Part shown: positions 35,460-43,806 of the stretch, one piece after another
Numbering within the stretch: position 1 is the stretch's first letter
Layout of the letters: every line of letters begins with the position of its first letter
Assembly: GCF_002149965.1 (NCBI RefSeq)
Contig: NZ_MSQB01000023.1
Location: 1 to 64,000 of the forward strand
Length of the DNA: 64,000 nucleotides
Reading direction: 5' to 3'
From: Novosphingobium panipatense
GTDB lineage: Bacteria > Pseudomonadota > Alphaproteobacteria > Sphingomonadales > Sphingomonadaceae
Position numbers and translations under genes: made by a program
The notes under the pieces: generated by a model
The model's database searches: none
Told to the model about the DNA's origin: nothing
What the model saw: the letters and a program-made list of their open reading frames with translations, nothing else

Positions 35460-36407
35460 TCAGGATCCCTGGAAGATCGGGTGGGGCGGGTATTCCGACA
35501 CGGCAAGATCCCTGATCGCCAGAATGCCGCCTAGCAGCAGATGCGCGGCAAGGATCAGGCCCGCCATTAGCGTCATCAGTGCGCCGATGTCCTGCTGATG
35601 ACCCAGCGCCAGAACAGCGACACCGGCGAAAAGCAGGTCCTTGTTCGGCACCAGCGGCAGGCGCGACACCAGCAGACGCAGGGTCGCGAGGAACAGCCAC
35701 CAGGATAGCTGCACTTCGGGTAGCACGAGATGCCAGAGCACGGCGTTCAACAGGGTGGTCAGCACGATCCGGCCCAGATGGACCCGGGCGATCATGACCA
35801 GATCGGCGCGGGGCAGGGTAAAGACCCGGCGGCGCAGGATCATGGCGATTGCGGACACCAGCACCATGACGCCCAGCGACAGGGTGATCATTCCAGTGTC
35901 CAGGCCGAGGCTTGTCGTGCCGACCACGGGGATCATTACCGCAAGCAAGGCCAGGGTGACCGCGTTGCCGGTCATGGCCGAGAGGATCGCGACGTCCTTC
36001 ACCGCTCCGAAAGGTGCAGCGTCCAGCGAGACGCGGCGGCGGGCCCAGGTGTAGAAATAGGCCTCGCCAAGATAGCCCAGCAGCAGTTCGTTATAGACCT
36101 TCTTGCGCAGCAGCGCGATCATCCCCGATCGCGGAATGCTCCAGAGGCGGTGGAAAATCAGCCATTCGCTGGCGGGTGTGACCAGATAGCTCGCCGCGAA
36201 AACCGTCCAGAAGGCGCCGCTGCTCGGCACCATGGCCGAAAGATGGCGCACGTCGAGGCCGCCCAGCTCGTGGAACACGGCAGCGATCACCGCCAGTGAC
36301 AGGGCAACGGAAAACAGGGCATTGCGCCCGAAACGCGGGTTGCGGTCCTGCGGGGTCAACTGGATGGCCGGGGCATCGGGCGCCAGAACGGCAGCGGTTT
36401 CTGTCAC
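35460..36407 (-). CDS. Polytopic membrane protein, possibly LPG-synthase/flippase-like fold
   Basis: 315 residues from a GTG with GGAGAA upstream. About 7-8 membrane helices are visible, and charged loops include RRRVSLDAAPFGAVKDV. Overall layout and gene context recall the UPF0104/lysylphosphatidylglycerol synthase TM group, which often sits with glycosyltransferases. No diagnostic motif was recognised, so the family is a guess. Position between two GT4 genes suggests a part in glycolipid synthesis or export. Confidence 0.5.
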   Translation of the reverse strand: MTETAAVLAPDAPAIQLTPQDRNPRFGRNALFSVALSLAVIAAVFHELGGLDVRHLSAMVPSSGAFWTVFAASYLVTPASEWLIFHRLWSIPRSGMIALLRKKVYNELLLGYLGEAYFYTWARRRVSLDAAPFGAVKDVAILSAMTGNAVTLALLAVMIPVVGTTSLGLDTGMITLSLGVMVLVSAIAMILRRRVFTLPRADLVMIARVHLGRIVLTTLLNAVLWHLVLPEVQLSWWLFLATLRLLVSRLPLVPNKDLLFAGVAVLALGHQQDIGALMTLMAGLILAAHLLLGGILAIRDLAVSEYPPHPIFQGS

Positions 36408-36431
36408 GAAGTTCTCCGCAGGAATTTCCGG

Positions 36432-37622
36432 TCAGAGCGACCGTTGCCAGGGCGAGTGGGGTGCAAGGGCGCTTAGCCCCAGCTTGCGGCGCCGAACCTG
36501 TTCGCGTTCGCGGCGGAGCCGGATCATCATGTCGAGATAGCGATCAGCCGCGCCCTCGATCTCGTAGCGCGAAGCGATCATGCGGCCGCGTTGGGGATCG
36601 CCGGTGAAATCGCGGATGCGCGTCAGGCCCTCGGCAAATGCCCGTTCATTGCCTCGGGGCACCAGCATGCCGGTGCGCCCTTCCTCCACCAGACATTCCA
36701 TGCTGACGCAGCAATCCGTCGAAAGCACCGGCAGGCCTGCGGCCAGAGCCTCGACCACGACGCCGGGCAGGCCTTCGTAGTCGGAGCTGAGGACGAAGAC
36801 GTCTGCTTCGTCCATCAGCGGGTCGATGCTCGCAACGTGACCGACAAGGCGCAGGCGGGCGGCGATGCCAAGTTCTCCGGCCAAACGCATGATGGCATCG
36901 CGCTGCGGACCTTCCCCGGCGATCGTCAGCGTGTCGGAGGGGCGCGCGGCCTTGGCGAAGGCACGCAGCAGCATGGCGTGGTTCTTCTGGGAGACGAGCC
37001 GCCCGGCGGTCAGGTAGCGCGTACCCCAGACGGAGCGCGAGCGGGTTTCGCGCCTGCCTAGCAGACGCAGGCGCGTGCGGGGAAGAACGGGATTGGCGAT
37101 GACTTCGACGCGGCCCGGTTCGGCCTTGGTGGCTTCGCGGATTTCGCGGCTCATCGGTTCCGACAGGCCGATCAGGCGTTCGAACAGTCGGCCCTGTGCA
37201 CGAAGCCAGAACCCGTAGCCCTGTCGGATCGCCGCCGGCATGTCGGGACGGTGGAGGGCATTGCTGACCTTCAGGGCCATGGGCGGCGCATGATCGCCCA
37301 GCAGCAGCTTCATCACCGCGCCCACCACGGCATATGTGTTTCCGGGTAGGAACAGGACATCGCTGCGATGCTCGATAAGATAGCTGTAAAGGCAATGGAC
37401 CATCCAGGGCGTCTCCCACGCGGCGGTGGGAATGCGGGACGGTAACTGCCAGTAGTCCAGGGCCGGGGCGCTAGCGAGCTGGCTGCTGCCGGATCGGCCG
37501 AGCACGACCGTTACCTCATGCCCGCTGTTCACCCATTGCGCGGCAAGGCCAAGGGCGACACGCTCGACGCCGCCCGGGTCGAGGCTGTGGATCGGTACCA
37601 CGATCCTGAGCTTGTCCTGCAT
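36432..37622 (-). CDS. Glycosyltransferase family 4
   Basis: 396 residues. The N-domain begins RIVVPIHSLDPGGVERVALGL, the usual GG-x-ER start of GT4 enzymes. The C-domain has TAGRLVSQKNHAMLLRAFAKA and SSDYEGLPGVVVEALAAGLPVLSTD, the Glu-rich nucleotide-sugar site. The start carries AAGGG upstream. It is the first gene of the GT4-membrane-GT4 run, with a 24-base gap to the next. Donor and acceptor sugars cannot be read from the sequence. Confidence 0.85.
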   Translation of the reverse strand: MQDKLRIVVPIHSLDPGGVERVALGLAAQWVNSGHEVTVVLGRSGSSQLASAPALDYWQLPSRIPTAAWETPWMVHCLYSYLIEHRSDVLFLPGNTYAVVGAVMKLLLGDHAPPMALKVSNALHRPDMPAAIRQGYGFWLRAQGRLFERLIGLSEPMSREIREATKAEPGRVEVIANPVLPRTRLRLLGRRETRSRSVWGTRYLTAGRLVSQKNHAMLLRAFAKAARPSDTLTIAGEGPQRDAIMRLAGELGIAARLRLVGHVASIDPLMDEADVFVLSSDYEGLPGVVVEALAAGLPVLSTDCCVSMECLVEEGRTGMLVPRGNERAFAEGLTRIRDFTGDPQRGRMIASRYEIEGAADRYLDMMIRLRREREQVRRRKLGLSALAPHSPWQRSL

Positions 37623-37767
37623 ACGACCCTTTCGCGTGGCTGACGTGCGCCGTGATAAGGGCCGTCAGACTTTCACTGGCGAGAAGGGCTCCTATGAGGG
37701 GCAGATGTCGGGTCCGTGACGGTCATGGGAGGTGTCGCGGGCGAGACGTAAAACTGCTGCGGAAGCG

Positions 37768-38532
37768 TCACCGTGCTGCCATGGAAACGCATAAATCCAA
37801 GTATCTCGATGGCATATGCGTAGCGGCAAATCGCTTGAGGGTGGCCTCGATACTCGCCAGCAGCGAGGCCTTCGTCACATCGCCGGGGTGAACCGCGACC
37901 CGGACGGTCGGCATGTGCGGCAGGATGCGCCGGGCGAGGGCGGCAAAGGCCAGCGACGAGGCGGTGCGCGAAGGCGACCGGCTCGCCCATGTGATCACCG
38001 GTCCTCGTGCAAGAATCCTGTCGCTCGCACTATCCCAGACTCGCCAGTGATCCTCGGCGATGGGCAATCCGGCCCGGCGCAGGGCAGCACGGGCACCTGC
38101 GCCATAAAGCCAGGCCGGCGCAATGAAACCGGATGCAGGACGGCCGATCACGTCTTCCACCAGCGCCTTGCCGTCACGCATGCGGGCAAGCGCCGAGGCT
38201 TCGTCCAGTCCCAGGAATTCGCCTTCTCCGGCAGTCATATGGCGGGCCTTGAACCGGGCCGCCCCCTGATGAACGGCCCCGTCCTTGTGAAACCAGCCAT
38301 GGACGAACATTTCGATCCCGGCATCCGACCATTCCCGGAGCCGCGCCTGAAACGCCCTGTTTTCGGACAGGGGATGCAATCCCCAATGGTTCGGCACCAC
38401 GAGCATGGCAAAGCGCGGCCCGCCGAGATGCCGCTCCAGCCGTTCCGACAATTGCAGGACAGCGGCCTGCGTGCCCGGCCCGACGTCGTGTATGGAGGCA
38501 AGCAGGCGTTTTTGCGGCGAAATCTCGGTCAT
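37768..38532 (-). CDS. DUF2334 polysaccharide deacetylase-like protein
   Basis: 254 residues from the ATG at MTEISPQKRLLASIHDV. The start ASIHDVGPG followed by MFVHGWFH (about 85) fits DUF2334, a deacetylase-like NodB-fold family with a His/Asp metal site. GFIAPAWLYGAGARAAL and AVHPGDVTKA further mark the fold. It is probably involved in cell-surface glycan trimming. It lies 145 bases upstream of the GT4 gene on the same strand. The same bases have a much longer minus-strand frame running back across the DEAD-box gene; only this 3' part looks real. Confidence 0.75.
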   Translation of the reverse strand: MTEISPQKRLLASIHDVGPGTQAAVLQLSERLERHLGGPRFAMLVVPNHWGLHPLSENRAFQARLREWSDAGIEMFVHGWFHKDGAVHQGAARFKARHMTAGEGEFLGLDEASALARMRDGKALVEDVIGRPASGFIAPAWLYGAGARAALRRAGLPIAEDHWRVWDSASDRILARGPVITWASRSPSRTASSLAFAALARRILPHMPTVRVAVHPGDVTKASLLASIEATLKRFAATHMPSRYLDLCVSMAAR

Positions 38533-38799
38533 TTGCGGCTCCCGGTGCCTTACCGGGCACCTTGTTTGCGCGGGTAGTTCCGCTTCGTGAAAACCGGGTG
38601 ACGACGGGGGAATTTGCCCGCTCGCGACCGAAAATTCGCCTGGCGCGCAAGGGCATTGTTGCCTTTTGTGAAATTGGTGCGCGCCAAACCCGACTTTTTT
38701 GTCTATGGAGCGCCTCAACCAGGGCCCGTTGGGTCGCACACTCCTCACCAGGCTCACCCATACAGACCGCGCCGGCGGCACAGGACAGATTCGAAACGC

Positions 38800-40596
38800 A
38801 TGACATTTTCCCAGCTCCCCCCGCCTCTCGCCACCGCGCTGACCGCGCATGGCTATGAGAATCTGACCCCGGTCCAGGCCGCCGTCGCCGAAGCCGAGGC
38901 GCGTGGGCGCGACCTGGTGGTTTCCGCGCAGACCGGTTCGGGCAAGACCGTCGCCTTCGGCATCGCCATGGCCGACGAACTTCTGGCGGACGGTTCGATC
39001 CCTTATGCCGAGGCGCCGCTGGCGTTGGCGATCGCGCCGACTCGCGAACTGGCGCAGCAGGTGAGCCGCGAACTCGAATGGCTCTACGCCTCCACCGGCG
39101 CGCGCATCGTCACGTGCGTCGGCGGCATGGACCCCGTGCGTGAGCGCAAGGCGCTCGAGCGCGGTGCGACGATCGTCGTCGGCACCCCCGGCCGCCTGCG
39201 CGACCACCTGGAACGCGGCAAGCTCGACCTCTCCTCCCTGCGCGTCGTCGTGCTCGACGAAGCGGACGAAATGCTCGACATGGGCTTCCGCGAGGATCTG
39301 GAAGAACTGCTCGACGCCAGCCCCGAAACCCGCCGCACGCTGCTGTTCTCGGCCACCATGCCGCGCCCGATCGAAGCGCTGGCCCGTCGTTATCAGACCG
39401 ACGCGCTGCGGATCTCGACCGTGAGCGAGAATCGCGGCCATGGCGACATCACCTATCAAGCCGTCACCGTGGCGCCCGCCGACGTCGAGAACGCCGTGGT
39501 CAACCTGCTGCGTCTTCACGATGCGGAAACCGCGATCCTGTTCTGCGCCACGCGCGACAATGTGAAGCACCTCCACTCGACCCTGACCGAGCGCGGCTTC
39601 TCCGCCGTGGCGCTTTCGGGCGAGCATTCGCAGAACGAGCGCAACAATGCGCTTCAGGCGCTTCGTGACAAGCGCGCCCGCGTCTGCGTCGCCACCGACG
39701 TGGCCGCGCGCGGCATCGATCTTCCCTCGCTCACGCTCGTCATCCACGTGGAAATTCCGCGCGATGCCGAGACGCTCCAGCACCGTTCGGGCCGTACCGG
39801 CCGCGCCGGCAAGAAGGGCACCGCCGTGCTCATCGTGCCGTTCCCGCGCCGTCGCCGCGTGGAAGGCATGCTGCGCGGTGCGCGGATCGAGGCCGATTGG
39901 ATCGCCGCACCGACCCCCGATGTCATCCGCGCCGCCGACCGTGGCCGCCTCATGGAAAAGCTGCTCGCTCCGGTCGAGGCCGACGAGGAAGATCGCGAAA
40001 TCGCGCGCGAAATCCTGGAAAAGGTGAGCGCCGAGGATCTCGCCGCAGCGCTGGTCCGCGCCCACCGCGCCGCGATGCCGCAGCCGGAGGAACTCATCGG
40101 CAACAGCCCCGAGGCCCGCGAGGCGCGCCAGCGTCCGGGCTTCGACGACGTCGTGTGGTTCACCATGGACGTGGGCCGTCAGCAGCATGCCGATCCGCGC
40201 TGGATCCTGCCGCTGCTGTGCCGCCGTGGTCATGTCACCCGCAATGCGGTCGGCCAGATCCGCATCATGGCGAACCAGACCTACTTCCAGATCCCGCGTG
40301 CGCAGGCCGACCAGTTCATGCGCTCCGTCGAGCGTACCGCGCATGACGACAGCGGCGACGTGGAAAACACCATCCGCATCGAGCAGGCGCAGGACACGCC
40401 GCGCGAAGTCGCCCGCGAGCGTCGCCGTGAAGGCCCGCAGGGTCGCGGCCGCAAGCCGCATGGCGGCCGCGAGGAAGGCGGTCGTGGAGGCTACGAAGGC
40501 CAGCGCTACCAGCCGCGCCCGACCGGCGGTGCCCGCCCCGAGCGTAGCGGCGGCGGCAAGCCGTTCCACAAGAAGCCGAAGAAGGGCAACTGGTAA
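38800..40596 (+). CDS. DEAD-box ATP-dependent RNA helicase (DeaD/CsdA-like)
   Basis: 598 residues from the ATG at MTFSQLPPPL. The helicase motifs are: Q motif LTPVQ (22-26), AQTGSGKT (43-50), PTRELAQQ (80-87), TPGR, DEAD (153-156), SAT (184-186) and HRSGRTGR (328-335). A DbpA-type RNA-binding domain follows (about 420-510). The tail is Gly/Arg-rich (GRGRKPHGGREEGGRGG) and Lys-rich. It remodels structured RNA, for example in ribosome assembly or cold adaptation. The long leader (38533-38799) and a terminator at 40621 suggest a monocistronic, possibly leader-regulated gene. Confidence 0.9.
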   Translation: MTFSQLPPPLATALTAHGYENLTPVQAAVAEAEARGRDLVVSAQTGSGKTVAFGIAMADELLADGSIPYAEAPLALAIAPTRELAQQVSRELEWLYASTGARIVTCVGGMDPVRERKALERGATIVVGTPGRLRDHLERGKLDLSSLRVVVLDEADEMLDMGFREDLEELLDASPETRRTLLFSATMPRPIEALARRYQTDALRISTVSENRGHGDITYQAVTVAPADVENAVVNLLRLHDAETAILFCATRDNVKHLHSTLTERGFSAVALSGEHSQNERNNALQALRDKRARVCVATDVAARGIDLPSLTLVIHVEIPRDAETLQHRSGRTGRAGKKGTAVLIVPFPRRRRVEGMLRGARIEADWIAAPTPDVIRAADRGRLMEKLLAPVEADEEDREIAREILEKVSAEDLAAALVRAHRAAMPQPEELIGNSPEAREARQRPGFDDVVWFTMDVGRQQHADPRWILPLLCRRGHVTRNAVGQIRIMANQTYFQIPRAQADQFMRSVERTAHDDSGDVENTIRIEQAQDTPREVARERRREGPQGRGRKPHGGREEGGRGGYEGQRYQPRPTGGARPERSGGGKPFHKKPKKGNW

Positions 40597-40620
40597 GCTC
40601 TTCGCGGTAGATGTTTAGGA

Positions 40621-40650
40621 GAAGGCGGGACTGAGTTCCCGCCTTTTTCA
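40621..40650 (+). terminator. Intrinsic terminator after DEAD-box helicase gene
   Basis: AAGGCGGGA (40622-40630) pairs with TCCCGCCTT (40637-40645) around the 6-base loop CTGAGT and runs into TTTTT. It is 25 bases after the stop codon. Confidence 0.8.
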
Positions 40651-40700
40651 TTTGGGGGCGAGTGGGAGAAGATCGAACCCTCGCTTATCCAGCCCATACC

Positions 40701-40794
40701 CGTCATCCCCGCGCAGGCGGGGATCCCGCTTTTCTTGCGGTTGACGGATAGCTGGCAGAAGAAAAGCGGGGCCCCCGCATTCGCGCGGGCGACG
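40701..40794. repeat. REP-like inverted element (CGTCATCCCCGC family)
   Basis: The left arm (40701-40736) begins CGTCATCCCCGCGCAGG and ends GCTTTTCTT. The right arm (40759-40794) is an imperfect inverse copy beginning AAGAAAAGCGGGG. The two arms pair over most of their 36 bases, with a 22-base spacer. The element sits between converging helicase and Gre-factor genes. Palindromes of this type are common between genes in sphingomonads. It differs in sequence from the two elements at 47766 and 56397. Confidence 0.6.
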
Positions 40795-40828
40795 ATGTGC
40801 TTTTGCGTGAGGTCGGACTACGGACGGA

Positions 40829-41287
40829 TCAGGCGCCGAACCCGAGCACCTCAATAGCCTCTTCCTGCCCATTGAAATCGACGAAATCGCCGAGTTCGGC
40901 CCCGAGCAGCGCGCGGGCCAGCGGCGCGGTAAAGGCGAGGGCGCCCTTGGCCGGATCGGCCTCGTCATGGCCGACGATATGGACTTCGCGCTCCTTGCCG
41001 TTCAGGACGAAGCGAACCCGGTGCCCGAACATCACCCTGTCGCCGGAAGGGGCAGGCTGCACTTCCGCCGTAGCCAGACGTTTGCGCCAGTAGCGCAAGT
41101 CGCGCTTGGCGGCATTGCGCGCAGTCTCATCGCCAAGGGCTGGGATTTCAGCCTCCAGTGCCGGGATGCGGTTGTCGATCAAGGCGCGGCCATTGACAGT
41201 GACGAGGTTCGGCCCCGGCGGGATCGGCACTTCGAACTTGGGTTCGAGATGCTCCTCGTCGCCGTCGCGCCGGAAGGCGACGCTCAC
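40829..41287 (-). CDS. GreA/GreB-family transcription factor-like protein
   Basis: 152 residues from a GTG whose GTGA overlaps the stop of the upstream ABC-F gene by 4 bases. A short charged N-terminal part and a helical segment (ARNAAKRDLRYWRKRL) precede the Gre C-domain-like run with GDRVMFGHRVRFVLNGKE and ALLGAELGDFVDF. The coiled-coil tip acidic pair of true GreA is not evident, so transcript-cleavage activity is doubtful. Such Gre-like proteins may bind the RNA polymerase secondary channel. A weakly conserved FKBP-like fold relative is the main alternative. Confidence 0.7.
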   Translation of the reverse strand: MSVAFRRDGDEEHLEPKFEVPIPPGPNLVTVNGRALIDNRIPALEAEIPALGDETARNAAKRDLRYWRKRLATAEVQPAPSGDRVMFGHRVRFVLNGKEREVHIVGHDEADPAKGALAFTAPLARALLGAELGDFVDFNGQEEAIEVLGFGA

Positions 41288-43158
41288 GCGCCGCCGCCCA
41301 TATACTCGTCCATGGCCTCGCTCGCCTCGAACCAGCCGACTTCCGCCAGCTCCAACTCCTCGGCGGCCTGCGTGCGGCGCTTGCCGATCTCGCCGATGCC
41401 CAGCTTGGCCAGGTCGCCCTTGGCCGAGGCCGGATCGGCCAGCACGGCGTCCAAAGTCTCCAGCTGCTGCTGAATGCGCTTCATGCGCGTTTCGGTCTCG
41501 GAGACCTTCTTGCGCAAGGCCTTCAATTCCTCGCGCGCGACGGCGCCGTTCTTGCGGGCCGGTTTTCCTTCGGCCTGCGCGGCGGCCTTGGGCTGGTTCC
41601 GGCCGAGCACGAAGTCGATGTAGTCCTCCATCGAGCCTTCGTAGTTCGCCGCGGTGCCCTGATCGACGAGAACCAGTCGGTCTGCGGCCAGTTCCACCAT
41701 GTGGCGGTCGTGGCTGACCAGAATCACCGCCCCGTTGAAGTCGTTGAGGGCCTGCACCAGCGCCTCGCGTGCGTCGACGTCGAGGTGGTTGGTCGGTTCG
41801 TCGAGGATCAGCATGTGCGGCGCGTCGCGCGTGACGAGAGCGAGCGCCAGACGCGCGCGCTCACCGCCCGAAAGCGTGGAGATCTGCGAGGTGGCCCGGT
41901 CGCCAGAGAAGCCGAAGCGGCCAAGCTGGCCGCGCACCGCGACCGGCGGCTTGCCTTCCATGGCGCGGGTCATCAGTTCCAGCGGCGTGGAATCGGAAGG
42001 CAGTTCCTCGACCTGGTACTGCGTGAAGTAGCCGATGCGAATCTTCGGAGAGAAGCTGAGCGAGCCTTCCATGGGATCGAGCTGGCGGGCCAGCAGGCGC
42101 GCCAGCGTGGTCTTGCCGTTGCCGTTACGGCCGAGCAGGGCGATCCGGTCCTCGGGATCGATGCGCAGGTTCAGGCGCCGCAGGATCGGCTTGTCCGCCT
42201 CGTAACCGACGGCGGCAAGATCGAGCGTGACCAGCGGCGGGCGCAGTTCGTCCGGGCTCGGGAAATCGAAGCTGAGCGAGGAATCCTCGGCCATGGCCGC
42301 GATCGGCTGCATCTTCGCCAGCATCTTGGCGCGCGACTGCGCCTGCTTCGCGGTGGAGGCGCGGGCGGAGTTGCGGGCGACGTAATCGGCCAGCTTCTTG
42401 CGCTGTGCGTCCTGGTTGGCACGCGCGGCGGCGGCCTGTGCGGCACGCTCGGCCCGAATGCGCTCGAAGCTGTCGTAAGTGCCGGGGTAGAGCGTCAGCT
42501 TGCCCTGCTGGAGGTGGAGGATGTGGTCGACCACGTTGTTGAGCAGGTCGCGCTCGTGGCTGATGACGATCAGCGTCTTGGGATAGGACTGAAGGAAATT
42601 CTCCAGCCAGAGCGTGGCTTCGAGGTCGAGGTGGTTCGAAGGTTCGTCGAGCAGGAGCACGTCGGGCTGCGAGAACAGCAGGCCGGCGAGTGCCACGCGC
42701 ATTTTCCAACCGCCGGAGAAACTGTCGAGCGGGCGGTTCTGCATCTCCTCGTCGAAGCCGAGGCCGACGAGGATACGGGCCGCGCGCGCTTCGCCGGTAT
42801 AGGCATCGATGGCCAGCAGGCGCTCATGCACGTCGCCAAGGCGGTCGGGATCAACGCAGGTTTCGGATTCGGCGAGCAGGTCCTTGCGCTCGGTATCGGC
42901 ATCCAGCACGGCTTCCAGCGCGGTGCGCGTGCCGGTTGGGGCTTCCTGGGCGATATAGCCGAGCCGGGCACGGCGCGGCATCTCCACCGAACCGCCGTCC
43001 GGTTCGAGTTGGCCGATGATGGCCTTGACCAGGGTAGACTTGCCCGCGCCGTTACGGCCGATCAGGCCGACCTTGCCGTCCTTGGGAATCGTTGCGGCAG
43101 CTTGGTCGAGTATGGTTCGCCCGCCAAGGCGGACGGTAATGTCGCGGATCGTCAGCAT
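41284..43158 (-). CDS. ABC-F family ATPase (Uup/YheS-like)
   Basis: 624 residues with two ABC domains. ABC1 has Walker A GRNGAGKST (about 35-43), signature FSGGW and Walker B LLLDEPSNHLDLEA. ABC2 has GRNGNGKTT, LSGGERARL and LILDEPTNHLDVDA. A charged linker between the domains (about 235-290) matches the P-site tRNA interaction motif. A C-terminal coiled coil (about 545-600) follows. There are no membrane helices. ABC-F proteins act on ribosomes to relieve stalled translation. It is encoded upstream of the GreA/B-like gene with a 4-base overlap. No clear Shine-Dalgarno precedes the ATG. Confidence 0.88.
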   Translation of the reverse strand: MLTIRDITVRLGGRTILDQAAATIPKDGKVGLIGRNGAGKSTLVKAIIGQLEPDGGSVEMPRRARLGYIAQEAPTGTRTALEAVLDADTERKDLLAESETCVDPDRLGDVHERLLAIDAYTGEARAARILVGLGFDEEMQNRPLDSFSGGWKMRVALAGLLFSQPDVLLLDEPSNHLDLEATLWLENFLQSYPKTLIVISHERDLLNNVVDHILHLQQGKLTLYPGTYDSFERIRAERAAQAAAARANQDAQRKKLADYVARNSARASTAKQAQSRAKMLAKMQPIAAMAEDSSLSFDFPSPDELRPPLVTLDLAAVGYEADKPILRRLNLRIDPEDRIALLGRNGNGKTTLARLLARQLDPMEGSLSFSPKIRIGYFTQYQVEELPSDSTPLELMTRAMEGKPPVAVRGQLGRFGFSGDRATSQISTLSGGERARLALALVTRDAPHMLILDEPTNHLDVDAREALVQALNDFNGAVILVSHDRHMVELAADRLVLVDQGTAANYEGSMEDYIDFVLGRNQPKAAAQAEGKPARKNGAVAREELKALRKKVSETETRMKRIQQQLETLDAVLADPASAKGDLAKLGIGEIGKRRTQAAEELELAEVGWFEASEAMDEYMGGGA

Positions 43159-43392
43159 GGGGAGCGCCTAGAGGATTTTTCGCGCGGTTGGAAACATCTT
43201 CCGACTTCGTGCGATTCCGCAACGTTCCGCTGCGCTGGCACGCCCATTTCGGGTCGCTGTGTGCAGCCGTGAACGCCCGTTAGATCTGTCCCGAAGTTAT
43301 CAACACCAATATGCCCGGGATTGCGATGACAGGTTCTGTCATGACCTGTTCCGCAACTGGGCGAATCGGTTATCGTTTTATCTTGCAACGCG

Positions 43393-43408
43393 GAATCACA
43401 TGTGATTC
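43393..43408. promoter_or_regulatory. 16-base palindrome with two GANTC sites upstream of FtsB-like gene
   Basis: GAATCACATGTGATTC is perfectly palindromic and carries a GANTC site at each end (43393 and 43404), with a third GAATC at 43363. GANTC is the CcrM methylation site in alphaproteobacteria, and GcrA acts at methylated GANTC promoters of division genes. The palindrome ends 10 bases before the ATG at 43419. An ACAGGT/ACCTGT repeat lies at 43329-43349. Binding by GcrA is inference. Confidence 0.5.
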
Positions 43409-43418
43409 TATCGCTTTC

Positions 43419-43745
43419 ATGAGGTCGAACTCTCCCGTCATGCGTCAGGACGCCAGCCTTGCCAAGGAACGCCTGGTCCAGGGCATCGCGCTTGCGCTGC
43501 TCCTGCTGATGGGTGCTTTCGTGATCGCCGGCCCCAGCGGGTTGATCGCCTGGACCGAGAACCAGCACCAGCTGGAGGAGCGCCGCACCAAGCTGGCCGA
43601 ACTTCGCGTCACGCGCGATCACCTGAAGAACCGCGTCGGACTGCTCGATCAGAACCATGTCGATCCCGATCTTGCGGGTGAGTTGCTGCGCAGCAATCTC
43701 AACGTCGTTCGTCCCGACGAAATGGTGATGATGCTCGACAAGTGA
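43419..43745 (+). CDS. FtsB/DivIC-like septum formation initiator protein
   Basis: 108 residues from this ATG (an ATG at 43440 gives 101). A single membrane helix (about 20-42) is followed by a periplasmic coiled coil, ENQHQLEERRTKLAELRVTR, and a C-terminal LLRSNLNVVRPDEMVMML. This is the FtsB/DivIC layout, a partner of FtsL and FtsQ in the divisome. It lies upstream of pdhA with a 196-base gap, as often in sphingomonads. A palindrome with two GANTC sites lies 10 bases before the start, suggesting cell-cycle control. The start is uncertain because neither ATG has a clear ribosome-binding site. Confidence 0.75.
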   Translation: MRSNSPVMRQDASLAKERLVQGIALALLLLMGAFVIAGPSGLIAWTENQHQLEERRTKLAELRVTRDHLKNRVGLLDQNHVDPDLAGELLRSNLNVVRPDEMVMMLDK

Positions 43746-43806
43746 GCCGCTGGCCGGGCACGTCCCGTGCCTGCCAAACCGATCCGATATGGCTGAACTT
43801 TCGTCC

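Noticed and set aside
38533..40569. Very long minus-strand open frame running from the deacetylase-like gene across the whole DEAD-box gene
   Set aside because: It overlaps a gene with every helicase motif in order. The overlapping part is low-complexity and typical of antisense frames in GC-rich DNA. Only the 3' part (37768-38532) has family features.
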